This document shows, piece after piece, positions 25,681 to 38,214 of a stretch of DNA of 64,000 bases (position 1 is the first letter of the stretch; each line of letters starts with the position of its first letter). A program made the translations under genes and the position numbers. The notes under the pieces are model-generated. The model saw only the letters and a program-made list of their open reading frames with translations. It did no database searches and was not told where the DNA came from. This stretch comes from Agelas oroides (lineage: Eukaryota; Porifera; Demospongiae; Agelasida; Agelasidae), in assembly GCA_949130485.1 (NCBI GenBank), contig OX422189.1, positions 9,455,992-9,519,991 on the forward strand. Direction: 5' to 3'.

Positions 25681-25944
25681 ACGAAACTGAGCAGCAGTGC
25701 ACATGGAGTGCAGTGTTGCGACCACTTGCCAGTAAACAAGTGGAAGATAGACTGCTAGCTGCAAAAATTAGAAAATAATTAACTTTTACAACAATGTGAT
25801 TGTTCTGTTCAGAAGAATAGCACATGATTGTTGCACCAGTACCATGATATGTACTGTACACAACCCTGCAATGAATAACACACATATGAACACACACACA
25901 CAAATGCAGTGGACCTACTATAGATCAAAATTGCAATCATCTAG

Positions 25945-26028
25945 TGCTGTTGTGTTTGTTAATGTCCTGAGGGGGGTCCTGGTGGAGATGTGCACAGCTC
26001 GCTTCCCTGAGGTGGCTGATCGTGAGTG
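25945..26028 (+). pseudogene. Kinase C-lobe scrap, U3-U4 spacer
   Basis: An open stretch reads LRGVLVEMCTARFPEVADRE, typical of kinase subdomains IX-X (VLLVEMC). It probably continues the relic kinase at 22520, separated by inserted sequence. Ends at a half MITE. Confidence 0.5.
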
Positions 26029-26106
26029 TACTTATTTTAGTGATAATGACTCTGATCACTAAAATCGCTAAATTTAGTACGCGCAATTAAAAGTAACATT
26101 AAGGTA
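26022..26106. mobile_element. Right half of the TA-ended MITE, U3-U4 spacer
   Basis: Only the right arm remains, joined at GATCGTGAGTGTACTTATTT to kinase-derived sequence. The left arm and the left part of the outer element are missing. Confidence 0.65.
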
Positions 26107-28702
26107 TGTCACCAGACCATCCTCTCTTGCGTGCATGTACCGTGTACCATACCGAGGGTCTGGGAATGAGACTAACTGAAGATCTACTGGTAGACCACAC
26201 ACTTGCTGCCAAACAATGACCTTGCTGGTTTAGGGGAGAGTGTAGCCTTGTATTGAAACTATGTGAACTGGGTACGAGGCTACAAAAATTTGGTGTATTG
26301 AAACCTCCTTACTCAGCTACTGCAAGAGACGTACAAGCTGAATCATGGGAAAAGCTGTTGCAGTATAGCTATGGCTTATTAGCAGCAGTGATACCCTGGG
26401 GTACATTCATACAAACAGTGCCTAAAATATGGGAATATCTCATAGTTTTGTTGCCCTCATCATTCACTTGCACTAGCTCAGTATGTTGAATACCCTGCCA
26501 GTACCATGACCAAAATACTGTAGAATGTTTTACTTACTATACATTGTGTACAGTAAACAGCGTATCAGTAAGCTGACATTATAACTGAACAATCAACGAA
26601 CCACATCTCCCTTTAAAGAATAGGCCTAGATGTATGCATGCTTACACTGGGCCTAACATTTAGACAGAAACCTTGGCCAAATTATCAGCATCTGGGGTAG
26701 CACTACGTTCTCGTTAGCCACACTACACATCCTAGCTATTAGAGTCTGCAAAGGAACTAATACTGCCACAACAAAATACACTGATCACTCAAAGTCTCCA
26801 TGCTGCTGCAAAACGTGCCTTACCAGTGTTTGCTGATGATGGGCTCTAATTAGAGAAAATGAGGGCGGGGCTGGAATTGCTGGAATGTAATCCGAACTTC
26901 AAGGGCGTTGTACACCAGGTCGACTGTTTGCAACAAAGAGAGTGAGTTTTGGGGTATAAAATGATTGGATAGTATCAGGAATGCTTAATTCCTGCAAATT
27001 GTGCTCTGTGGACTGAGAAAGAACTGTGATTCATACTTCCACAGTGCACAATGAAAAGGGAGGCAACTTGGTGTTCCAAGACACTATACACATTGCCATT
27101 GTCCACCCTAACCTAACCCTAGTCTTGTGCTCAGACTACTTTTCACTGAGTGGGAAAATAGTCTGTTAAACTGTGTATACCGTTTTGGTTCAATCACTGT
27201 AACGTCAGAGAGCAGGATGTCCCCCTGTGCATATTGCCCCATCGGACATACCACACTAACACATTGCCATTGTTCGCCCTATTAACCTAACCCTAGTCTC
27301 GTGCTCAGACTACTTTTCACTGAGCGGGAATATAGTCTGGTAAACTGTGTATACCATTTTTGGTTCCAAATTACTGTGACGTCAGAGGGCAGGATGTCCC
27401 CCCGGACATTGCGCCCTAGTGCACAATGCCCCCCTCCCCCCAGTGCAGATAGTCTCCCCGCCTACGTTATGCATGCAAACAGTCAACTGGATTATGAATC
27501 TAAAAATGTTCTAGTAAACAGCGAACTCTGAGACAGCTTGTGCTCCTTTCAAAAGATAGAATAACCTAGTCCATGCGGTAGCTAGGGTCGCCTGATTAAC
27601 GTTCATTTCGCTAGCAGATCGTTGGCACGTAGTGTGGAATGTAATCTTCAATGACGTCAAGCATTATATTAGAAAAGAGCAGTGCACCAGCATTCCGGTA
27701 CAGTTTAATGAAAATGGAATAGGCAGTTTCCAGACCCATTTTTTTCGGCAGGCATGAAAAATGTGGTCTGGAAACTGCCCAGTCTGGGAACAACAAGACT
27801 ATCCTTACCCTAACCCTAACCATTGTTCCTAAACCATGTAGCCATTGTTCTCAAATTAGTAGCAGCGATTCTGGATACTCAAAATTTCTGTCAAAAACTT
27901 CTGTCAAAAACTGCAGGCACTATCCATTATCTAAATTCAAATATCTAATCTAAAACACAGAAGAAAGCTCTCAGTGAGCTCATTTGATCAATTACCATTG
28001 ATTGTTGCAAAACTTTGTTGATACGGAAGTTACACACTTTTAAAACCAAATTATAATTGAAGGAGAAGATACTAGACCTGATTAGTTCCTGACTACCCAC
28101 GTAGTGTGCTGGTCACTCGTAGCTTAAGTCAATCCTAAGAATGAGCTGCTTCTTTCAGTCTTCCGGAATTACTATATTAAGAGACAACACCAAGTATGAA
28201 CCATGAGAGGGCGTACCTTCTTATCAATGATTTTCAGGGTCTGCCCCTAGGCGTATTGGCACCCTAGAATATCTCTGTATTGTATTACAAAGATCATTAA
28301 GTTTCTGTAATTCTCCATAAACTAGTGTGTGTCTTAGGAAAGCAAAATTTTTGTCTCAGGGTAGCCAAATAGTGATGTCATCCACAGTTAATAAATGGGA
28401 TAGCCCAATAATCCCACCAAGGTGTATGGCCTGAAGTTTTTATAAAGTGTTCTCTAAAATTACTAACCAGTTTATATGGTTATCTCAGCTACCTGCTAAC
28501 TAATGTCTCTTTGACCTGAAATCCTGTGAACTATGATACGTGTGCATACCATACACAAAGATATTTGTGTTGTGTTAGCAGTCAAGACGTCTCCAAACAA
28601 AATACCACAATGACGGTATTTTGGAGTTTGTATTATCATATGCCTACTCATCTCTAATTGTATATCTGACTTCATTGTGCTACCACCACTATACAGTAAA
28701 CC

Positions 28703-31700
28703 ATGGCTGCTCATCACACCAGCTATGAGCCACTGCCCAGATCTATCCATGCTGCTGTTGCTATGGACAATAAGCTGCACATGTGGGGTGGCTGGGCTGG
28801 GTCTGCAGAGAAGTCACGAGAGGTAGCAGACAAAATGGAGGTGTTTGACATCTCCAAGGAACTATGGGAGCAGAAACCAACCCATGGCACCCCACCACCT
28901 GGACTGTCAGCCACCGCATACACAGTGGTGGGGTCATGTCTGTTTGTGTTTGGGGGGTATGATGGTGTGACCCGTCACAACACCCTCTTCAAGCTTGACC
29001 TACGTACCTTTCAGTGGGAGCAGGTGCAAGTATCAAACCCCTCTAGTGGCCCACAGAGGAAGACAGGCTGCGGGATGGTTTCCTATGGTGATAACCTGCT
29101 GGTGGTCTTTGCTGGGTGGACAGGCAGTGCATACACAGATGAACTGCATGTCTTTGACTTAGACAAAGGTGCATGAGTACAGTCTGTGTACCAAACCACA
29201 AGCCAAGCAATATTATATGGTTCATGTGGTGCAGTAAGGAAGTTTAGATGTTATGTCTGGAGTGACTGTTATCTGATTCTGAGTGGGTATAACCAAGGGA
29301 GCACTGACCACAAACTCGACTCGATGAGCCCTTGGTATAAGAGTCCCTCCAGACTTTGGTGATGGTAGACAAGAAGGGTGGCAGCAACAACATGCCACTC
29401 ACGATAAACGTAAACAGATTTGATTGTACACAAAGTGTACCTTGTGTTGGTTGCTAGTCTCATTGAGCATAATCTGTTAAGTTGTGTTGATTGATTTGCT
29501 TCATGTCATACTACTTGTTTTCCTTGATGAGAATGTTGAGTAGTCCATCTGAACAAGTCACCAAGCTGCAGATGGTTGGATTGTGCACGCATGAACTATG
29601 GCCTGGACAGATTAAGATGTTCCGGAGGTTCATTGTCCAACTAATCAGTGCACAATAATGTGGTTGTTGGAGGAAATCTCAATCTACTGCTTGTGTGCCA
29701 CAGGACAACCTGCACATGTACTGACCTGTATTACTAACATCACACCATATCTTACAGCTATGTGTATGTTGTGTATTGTACTTCAGTGGTGTATGTTCCT
29801 CGATCCCCACTGCTTCAGGGAAGTGGTCATCTCCAGCTATGACTCTCTTCACTATAATTCTCTTCACAATAATTATGTGTGGATCATTGTCCAACTATTC
29901 AGTACACAATACTGTATTGTCATGTTCCTCTCCACTGTTACAGGAGAGTGGTCATCTCCAGCTGAGACTGGGACAAAGCCTCCTCCTCTCTCCATCTTCT
30001 CCTTCACCAAAGTTGACAGCAGGAGGGCTGTGGTGTATGGAGGGGCTGCAGGTTTGGAGAGATATGGTGATGCCTATGTACTTGAGCTGGATAAGTGGGT
30101 GCGTGCATAATAGAATTGTGTAACATGTGACAATATGTTTATGACTAGCTTTGATTCAAAAGAAGCCACGATACTTGTAGTTGTTGACATGTAACTAGAC
30201 TATGTTGACATGAACCTTCACGTTCAACAATGGTGCTCTTTCATGTTAAAACCACTCTAAGTATGTGAGTCAATTTTGAATACCACTAGTGTACGGTGGG
30301 AGGACAGCTGGTTGTCAGTCAGTTATGTACATGAGCTGGATAAGTGTGTGAGTGTAACATGTTGTGGACTAGTTTTGAAGTAAGCCATTGGAAGGAAGTC
30401 ACAATATTTGATTGTTGACATGATGTAACTAGGTTATGTTGTCATGCCAGTACTTTCAATATATAACTAATTAATTTGGGAAATTGGATACTGCAGCATG
30501 TTTTATCACTCTAACAAGGTTGAGGATATACAAACTATCAGTTACTGTATGAAGGTGTACTGTGTATAGTAGTGATTATGAATCGTTCCTGTCAGAGTGC
30601 CTTTATACAGAAATGTTTCAGCATTTGTCGTTTGATCAATGTCATAGTTATGCTATGAATAAACGAGCCTATATGTATTATGTACACTGCTTAGTCTTTC
30701 AATGATGACAGTTACCACCACCATATTTGGTATGATCATCAGTCACATGGAGCTGCAGTGCATTGTGTACATGACTGTGGGTCTTGACATCCTCAGCACT
30801 GGACCAAACTGGACACCACTGGAGGTCCCAGGCCATGTGCAAGGTTCGACCATGCTGCATCTTGTATTGGTGGTCCCCTCACTGGGCAGGAGCATCCACT
30901 GCTGCTGGTGGGAGGTGGATACGGTGGTGGTGTGCTCAAAGACATGTGGGTGTTGGATGTTGACAGAGGAGTGTGGAGTAAGGTTAGTGAGTTGATTTCT
31001 CTGGTGTATGATGAGTTGCATCAAGAGTGCATGTTATACGTACGTACCGTTGCTTACATACATGTGGCTGTGTGCCTTGAATCTCTTGTATAGCTAGCTA
31101 CAGTGTACCCAGTGGATGTATATATCAAATGTACATAGACTCATGTTTATGGATTTATGCTAAGCATAGTTTGTATACCTGAACAGTATGTGTTCAAATG
31201 TACTTGCAATACTAGTGTACACACTAACACAAGTATGTTATGCAACAGATGTTTCATCAGTTGCTACTGCCTCCTCCTGTACAGGTTACTCTTCCCCAAG
31301 GAATGGTACCATGGTATGAGCACATTGCTACTGTGTTTGGGTCTGGACCAAACTTCAGGATGGTGGTCATGTTTGGTGGGAGAAGGGAGTTTCTGGAAGA
31401 CCCAATAGCCGAGACAACCCTTGTTCATCTTGGTGAGTGTGCAGTTGGGAACATAACAGGTTACACAAGCAGGAACATCCCCTTTGCATGGTAAAGTGTC
31501 TACATCAGGGGCAGCAGTGGCAACTTGAAGGTGGTCAAGCCACTTGAGTAATAATCCTTGTGAAGTAGTGCTGTTCAGCTAAGACAAGAGCAGTACAAGT
31601 ATAGAAGAATGACTGAATGTGAACTGAGTAATGATAGAGAATTGTGTATGTAAGAGCTGATCAATTGCACACATTTATTGTAAAGATTTTGCTTCAGCTA

Positions 31701-34182
31701 GCACTGTATTCAGCAGTTAGGAAATGTTCTCCTAGTGTATTTTATTGCTCTTTAGTTATGAGACCAGAGCTATGAAACGAAAGTAGCTAACCCTCTCTAA
31801 TGTAACTGATTCTACACGTGATAGTCATAAACCTGAACCAGCCAGACTAAAACCACCACTGTATACATTCACCCACCCAGTTCCACAGACCCCATCTGCA
31901 AGGAAGCTAACAAATCATGAGAGAGAAATATCAACTGGTTCCTGAATTGATTGTGTATAGCCTACTACGTAATGATTCATACTCTGCCACAGGGTCATAG
32001 TGCATGACTGAGTGGTAGGGGTATCCGACTGGCACTCAGAATCAACTCCCAGTTGAACACCTAAACCCCAGTTGACAATTTTTCTCTCCAAGGAGTAAAG
32101 TCCATTGCACATGGCACTATCAAACAATGGTCTCTTACGTTGTTTCCATTCAGTATTCCATCTGTCATAAATTATTACCATCTAGCTGTGTCAGTTTTTA
32201 GTAGCCTATACAATTCAGATTCCTGTCTGTGTATTTCCATTTCAAGAGTGAGAGTCAGTTGAAATTCAGCTGAGGCCTCTTGGCATTGCTGCTAATGTAG
32301 CTTGTCTTCCACTCTTCTGCCACGGGTCCAAGTGGCTCAGTGGTAAGAGCATCTGACTAGTATTCAGAAGGTCTTGGGTTCGAATCCCAGCTGGATCCCG
32401 GAATTTTTCACATGGATTTATTTCTCGCTCTCTCAGCAAAAACATCATAATCTTTCTCATGTTTTTCTACTTTGATGTACCATGTGAATTACCAGAACCA
32501 ACAGCAAATCTCTCACAACTCACCTTCCTCCTCCTACACTTTCTCACTCCTTTACTCCATACCAGAGCGGCGTGATGGTTTCTGGAAGCTGACAAGAGGC
32601 AGGTGGCAGGTGACGAGGGTGGTGACAAAGGAGGAGCTGGGGAGACCTGTGGAGAGGCTGAGGGAGCAGATGGAGAAGCTGCAGCTGCATTCAGCAAAGG
32701 TGGTCATGTTGGAGCAACAGCTGGCCATGGCTGAGGAGAGGGTGAGGAGACTGGAGACAGAGAAACAGGCAGCTGAAACAAGAGCTGAAATAAGAGCTGA
32801 GAGAAGGGTGAGTTGTACAGAATGCTGGAAGAGGATGGAGGGAGAGAAACAGATCACAACTGACAAAAAGCTCTGAAACCTGTTCCCACTACCTAATCTT
32901 CCTCACATTCATTCTGCAGATTGCTGACCTACAGAGGAGAGCAGAAGAGGCAGAGAGGAGAGCCAGAGATGCAGAGAATACCACTACCAACCTCATAAGG
33001 CAGACCACTGATGCTAACCAGAGAATGAGGGAGGCAGAGGCCAGGGCTCAACAGTATCATCAAAGAGCGACACAAGCAGAGCAGGGAGCCACACAAGCAG
33101 AGCAGAGAGCCACACAATCTGACCAAAGGGCCACACAAGCTGAGCAGAGAGCCACACGAGCTGAGCAAAGGGCTACACAAGCTGACCAAAGGGCTACACA
33201 AGCTGACCAAAGGGCCACACAAGCTGACCAAAGGGCTACACAAGCTGACCAAAGGGCTACACAAGCTGAGCAAAGGGCCACACGAGCTGAGGCAGGAGCA
33301 CATTTCTTGCAGCAGCAGAATGAAGAAATGGTAGTGAGGGTGAGACAAGCGGAGCAGACAGCAAGAGAGGCACAGGAGAGAGCAAGGACAACTGAGCAGA
33401 GAGCCCAGAGACTGGAGGCAAGAAGTCATGATCAGTTCTGGGTAGTAAATAGAGAAGAGATCCAGCTAACCGACCAGGAACTGGGCAGAGGTGGATGGGC
33501 TGTAGTGAAAGTAGCCAAGTTCCGAGGCCTCAGAGTGGCAGCCAAGTGTCTGCATACCCTCATTATCTCTGACTACAACCGACAGCTGTTTGTGAGGGAG
33601 ATGAGTATTGCTGCTAGAGTGCGTCACCCCAACCTGGTGCAGTTCATTGGGGCCATGATGGAGGGAGAACCCATCATCCTGACAGAGCTGATGGCCACAA
33701 GCCTGAGGGCTGTCTTAGAGCGCAGGCCATTCAACCATGCTCAGATCACCTCCATCAGCCTGGATGTGGCCAGAGCCCTCAACTACCTCCACCTGATGCA
33801 CCCTGACCCCATCATCCATCGTGACATCAGCAGTGCCAATGTCCTGCTGGAGCCATGGCCCAGCAACAGCTGGAGGGCCAAAGTATCCGACTACGGCTCA
33901 GCCAACTTCCTCCAGCAGCTGAGAACAGCTGGTCCTGGAAACCCGACATATGCTGCCCCAGAAGCTGGCATTCCCTCTCAGCAGTCACCAAAAATGGATG
34001 TCTACAGCTATGGTGTTCTCCTGCTGGAGATGTGCAGTCGAAGGTTTCCCAATCCTGAGGAGTGTGAAGCCCTTCTCCTGCGAGTGCAGCAGCCAACCAT
34101 GGTGGCACTGATCCGACAATGCATGGAACGAGAACCTACGAGAAGGCCTACAATGAGTGACATCATTGGACAGTTGGAGTGA
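28703..34182 (+). CDS. U4: six-exon Kelch-propeller / coiled-coil / TKL-like kinase, 819 aa, longest coiled coil
   Basis: Exons: 28703-29168, 29944-30098, 30797-30982, 31285-31432, 32566-32807, 32920-34182; 2460 nt, open throughout. Start follows an in-frame TAA (TAA ACC ATG). It is the most divergent complete copy in the Kelch loops (GGWAGSAEKSREV, GLSATA, GGYDGVTRH, GGAAGLERYG, VPWYEH). Exon 5 is seven codons longer at its 5' end than in U3, U5 and U6 (ERRDGFWKLTRGRW against ECGRVRW). Exon 6 has eleven QRA[AT]/QGAT heptads, including a run of QADQRAT units. The kinase is complete, with HRDISSAN, DYG and APE. The intron 1 donor reads AAAG|GTGCAT because of a 4-nt insertion relative to GTGAGT in other copies, so splicing there may be weaker. 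Otherwise it looks functional. Confidence 0.88.
32325..32398 (+). tRNA. tRNA-Thr(AGT)-like sequence in U4 intron 4
   Basis: Best preserved copy: D arm GCTC/GAGC pairs perfectly, T loop is the consensus TTCGAAT with B box GGTTCGAATCC, anticodon AGT. Acceptor pairing has one A-C mismatch. Confidence 0.5.
33058..33291 (+). repeat. U4 21-bp heptad-coding repeat, expanded
   Basis: Eleven cores, including four successive QADQRAT units, the largest expansion in the window. The Glu/Asp alternation differs from the QAEQRAT runs of other copies, so this expansion is independent. Confidence 0.85.
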
Positions 34183-34938
34183 TGTGCACTATATAACACA
34201 ATCGTTTACGTTGAGCAATTAACTAGAAAGGCAATGGCATTGTTTTCACTTGTATCATCCAGATACTATAGCTGTTTGTTGAGTAACTATAAATCATGGT
34301 ATATGTTTTTGGTAATATTCTATATGAATTTTTATGTACAATTATTGTGAGTGTGCGTTCTGAGTTTGTAGTGTGTCCTAGTTTGTTCTGAGTTTGCGCC
34401 ATGTTCTTGCTACCCTGGACTGACTTGATGACAACACTTTGTGCAACCAGAACTGGTACAGTCTGTGGATGGTACAAAATACAGTAATGAGATTCCAAAT
34501 CCAAACTACCTGTCAACTGGTCTTGTTCCCAGACTTCTCCCAAACATTTAGAAATTACTTTTGGTTTAGTTTAGTTAATTTTACAATTTTTTTCAGTTAG
34601 TTATAGTTTCAATTACTAAAACTCCAAAACCCCTTACTAAAAGGTATTTAGTTATAGTTATCAATGAAAAAAACATTGTTTCCAGTTTAGTTTAGTTATA
34701 GTTTCCAGTTTGGCAAGAAAAATTTAGTTAGCCTCACTCCCATATGGCTAATGATGATATCAGTGAGAGCATGGGAATGAGGTTAGCAATGAAGGGCCCT
34801 CAACTTTACTGAGCACAAATCTGTCAGCAGCCCCAAAGGTCAGCCACCATCTTCTAAACTACATAATAAGATACAACAAGGTATGATACTAACATAAAAA
34901 TATGTAGCAACTACCAACCATAAACGCCACACTGAAGA

Positions 34939-35367
34939 CTAGTCTCGTCCCAGACCCTCAGCAAGACCCCCAGTAAGAAGGAAGGAGGGTCTGGTGAATG
35001 TGGTTTTAAGCACCCAGGACTTTTTGGAGGTAACAATCTGATTGGTTCATTGGCTAATTATCTTGTATGTACTGGGCTCCCTGACCACAATTCATGTTAC
35101 TTTTAATTGCGCATACTTAATTTAGTGATTTTGAATACACCTTGTTTAGTGTGTACTATTTTAGCGGTTTTAAACAGAAGTTTAGTACAATGACATTCAT
35201 ACATTATTGGAATTATTATTGCGAGTACTTATTTTAGCGATAATGTCTCTGATCGCTAAAATCGCTAAATTTAGTATGCGCAATTAAAAGTAACATTAAG
35301 GTATGTCACCAGACCATGCTCTCTTGTGTGTACCGTGTACCGTACCGAGGGTCTGGGAATGAGACTA
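34939..35367. mobile_element. MITE with TAGTCTC termini, U4-U5 spacer copy
   Basis: Left AGTCTCGTCCCAGACCCTC and right GGGTCTGGGAATGAGACTA, flanked by ACTGAAGA on both sides. Interior shorter than the copy at 3949. Contains the inner TA-ended MITE at about 35094-35303. Confidence 0.7.
35094..35303. mobile_element. Nested TA-ended MITE, U4-U5 spacer copy
   Basis: Left end ATGTTACTTTTAATTGCGCA and right end TTAAAAGTAACATTAAGGTA; the outermost left bases are eroded. Diverged from the copies at 4201 and 13491. Confidence 0.65.
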
Positions 35368-35984
35368 ACTGAAGATCTACTGGTAGACCACACACTTGCT
35401 GCCAAACAATGACCTTGCTGGTTTGGGGGAGAGTGTAGCCTTGTATTGAGACTACTAGGTGAACTGAGGGCGAGAGAACTACACTGTGTATGACCTCCCA
35501 ATACTAAGCCCAGCTGTTTAGCAACAGCCAAAAAAGAGTTACATATCAACAGGCAAAAAGGCAGTGACAAAACATCTGCATGAGCAAGTCAATAACTGCA
35601 CATACTTACTGTCACACACAGTAATCAACTAGTCTCATTCCCAGGATAATAATTAGTGCAGTGACAGTGTGGGAATGAGGTTAGCAATGAACACTACTAG
35701 GACACTCAACTTACAATCACAAATCTGTCAGCATGCAGCCCCAAAGGGCAAGCCACCATCTTCTAAACGACATAATAAGATACAATAAGATATGATCCTA
35801 ACATAAAGTATATACAAACAACGAGCATAAGCACCACACTGAAGACCTACTGGTACACCACACATTGCTGTCACAGAATGGCCTTGCTGGTCTGCAGCAG
35901 GGTATATTCATACAAAACAGTGGCTAAAATATGGGGGTATCACTGCCCAAATGGACCATGATAAATTGATGATAAGCACAAATT

Positions 35985-36083
35985 TGACTAAATGTATTAC
36001 TGCACTACAGCACTGCAAATTGCAACAATATAATAAAATATTATCATGCAATTTGCAGTGCTGTAGTAAAAGTCAAACTTATG
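35985..36083. repeat. Long inverted repeat (hairpin), U4-U5 spacer
   Basis: Same hairpin with changes on both arms (CACTACAGCACTGC and GCAGTGCTGTAGTAAA). The two changes preserve pairing: the left arm reads CTACAG and the right arm CTGTAG where the other copies have CTGCAG on both sides. Confidence 0.65.
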
Positions 36084-38214
36084 ACTCAAGGTCATTGAAA
36101 TTCAGCTTTATCACATTTCCTCCATGTACACTGCACTCACCCCATCAGAGCTGTATGGTACAATCTGTGGATGGTGTAGAACCCAATAGAACCCAATACT
36201 GCATGTGTCAACCGAGAGATCCGCTACAAGAGATCCGCTACAAGAGAAACCTTGTGTTGTCAATTGCTCCCAGTCTCTTCCTCCAGTATGCAGTGAAAGC
36301 TTGGAAGAGCTTCGGGCTACTGTCAATCACTGTCTGAAATATCTCATAGTTTTGTTGTCCTCATCGTTCACTTGGACTAGCTCAGTATGTTGAATACCCT
36401 GCCATTAATTATAATGACCACAATACTGTAGAACGTTTTAATTACTATACATTGTGTACAGTAAACAACGTATCAGTATGCTGACATTATAACTGAACAA
36501 TCAACAAACCACACCTCCTTTAAAGGCCTAGATGTATGCATGCTTACACTGGGCCTAACATTTAGACAGAAACCTTGGCCAATCAGCATCTGGGGTAGCA
36601 CTACGTTCTCGTTAGCCACACTACACATCCTAGCTACTAGAGTCTGCAAAGGAACTAATACTGCCACAACAAAATACACTGATCACTCAAAGTCTCCATG
36701 CTGCTGCAAAACGTACCTTACCAGTGTTTGCTGATGGGCTCTAACTAGAGGAAAATGAGGGCGGAGCTGGAATTGTTGGAATGTAATCCGAACTTGAAAG
36801 GGCGTTGTACACCAGGTCGGCTGTTTCATGCTGTTTGCAACAAAGAGAGTGAGTTTTGGGGTATAAAATGATTGGATAGTTTCAATTCCTGCAAATTGTG
36901 CTCTGTGGACTGAGAAGGAACTGTGATTCCTACTTCAACAGTGCACAATGATAAGGGAGGCAACTTGGTGTTGCAAGACACTAACACATTGCCATTGTCC
37001 ACCCTAACCCTAGTCTTGTGCTCAGACTACTTTTCACTGAGTGGGAAAATCGTCTAGTAAACTGTGTATACCGTTTTGGTTCCAATATAAAATTACAATA
37101 ACCTAGTTTACACGTGGTAGCTAGGGTCGCCCGATCAACGTTCATTTCACTAGCAGATTGTTGGCACGTAGTGTGGAATGTAATCTTCAATGACATCAAG
37201 CGTTAAATTAGAAAAGAGCAATGCACCAGCCTTCGGTATAGTTTAACGAAAATGGAATAGGCAGTTTCCAGACCCATTTTTTCGGCGGGCATGAAAAATG
37301 GGGTCTGGGAACAACAAGACTATCCTTACCCTAACCCTAACCATTGTTCCTAAACCATGTAGCCAATGTTCTCAAATTAGTAGCAGCGATTCTGGATACT
37401 CCAAACTTCTGTCACTTCCGTCAAAAACTGCAGACACTATCCATTATCTAAATTCAAATATCTAATCTAAAACACAGAAGAAAGCTCTCAGTGAGCTCAT
37501 TTGATCAATTACCATTGATTGTTGTAAAACTTTGTTGAAACGGAAGTTACACACTTTTAAAATTAAATTACAATTGAAGGAGAAGATACTAGACCTGATT
37601 AGTTTCAGACTACCCACGTAGTGTGCTGGTCACTCGTAGCACAAGCCAATTCTGAGAACGACCTGCTTCTTTCTATCTTCTGGAACCACTATATTAAGAG
37701 ACAACACCAAGTATGAACCAAGAGAGGGCGTACCTTCTTATGAATGATTTTCAGGGTCTGGGCATTGAAAGCCCTAGAATGTCTATGTATTGTATTACAA
37801 AGTTTCTGTAATTCTCCATAAACTAGTGTGTGTCTTAGGAAAGTAAAGTTTTTGTCTCAGGGTAGGCAAATAGTGATGTCATCCGCAGTTAATAAATGGA
37901 ACAGCCCAATAATCCCACCAAGGGGTATGGCCAGAAGTTACAGGATTATTATAAAGTGTTCTCTAAAATTACTAACCAGTTTATATGGTTATCTCAGCTA
38001 CCTGCTAACTAGTGTCTCTTTAACCTGAAATCATGTGAACTATGATACGTGTGCACACCGTACACAAAGATATTTGTGTTGTGTTAGCGGTCAAGACGTC
38101 TCCAAAAAAAATGCCGCAATGATGTTATTTTGGAGTTTGTATTATCATATGCCTACTCATCTCTAATTGCACTATTATATCTGACTTCATTGTGCCACCA
38201 CTATACAGTAAACT

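Larger units (their letters stand above)
22148..28702. other. Long spacer U3-U4 with gene relics and minisatellites
   Basis: Contains in order: 3' region (22148-22510), tyrosine-kinase relic (22520-22885), reverse-strand retroelement ORF relic (23175-23760), C-rich tract (about 23983-24002), Death-domain relic (24085-24330) with 37-bp repeats, 48/57-bp minisatellite, second Death-domain relic (25465-25680), kinase C-lobe scrap (25945-26028), half MITE, then the pre-exon-1 block (26107-28702) homologous to the short spacers but without the hairpin module. No intact gene. Confidence 0.7.
34183..38214. other. Short spacer U4-U5
   Basis: Same type as the U1-U2 spacer, more diverged. It has the nested MITE (34939-35367), an extra partial repeat of flanking sequence around 35640-35900, the hairpin (about 35985-36083), and a shortened CRE block: from 37085 most of the GACGTCA-containing tandem block is missing. 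The telomere-like motif is at about 37324-37342. No intact gene. Confidence 0.65.

Noticed and set aside
25884..25904. CA microsatellite near the Death-domain relics
   Set aside because: Ordinary short dinucleotide run; copies at 46714 and 56887 are inherited with the spacer.
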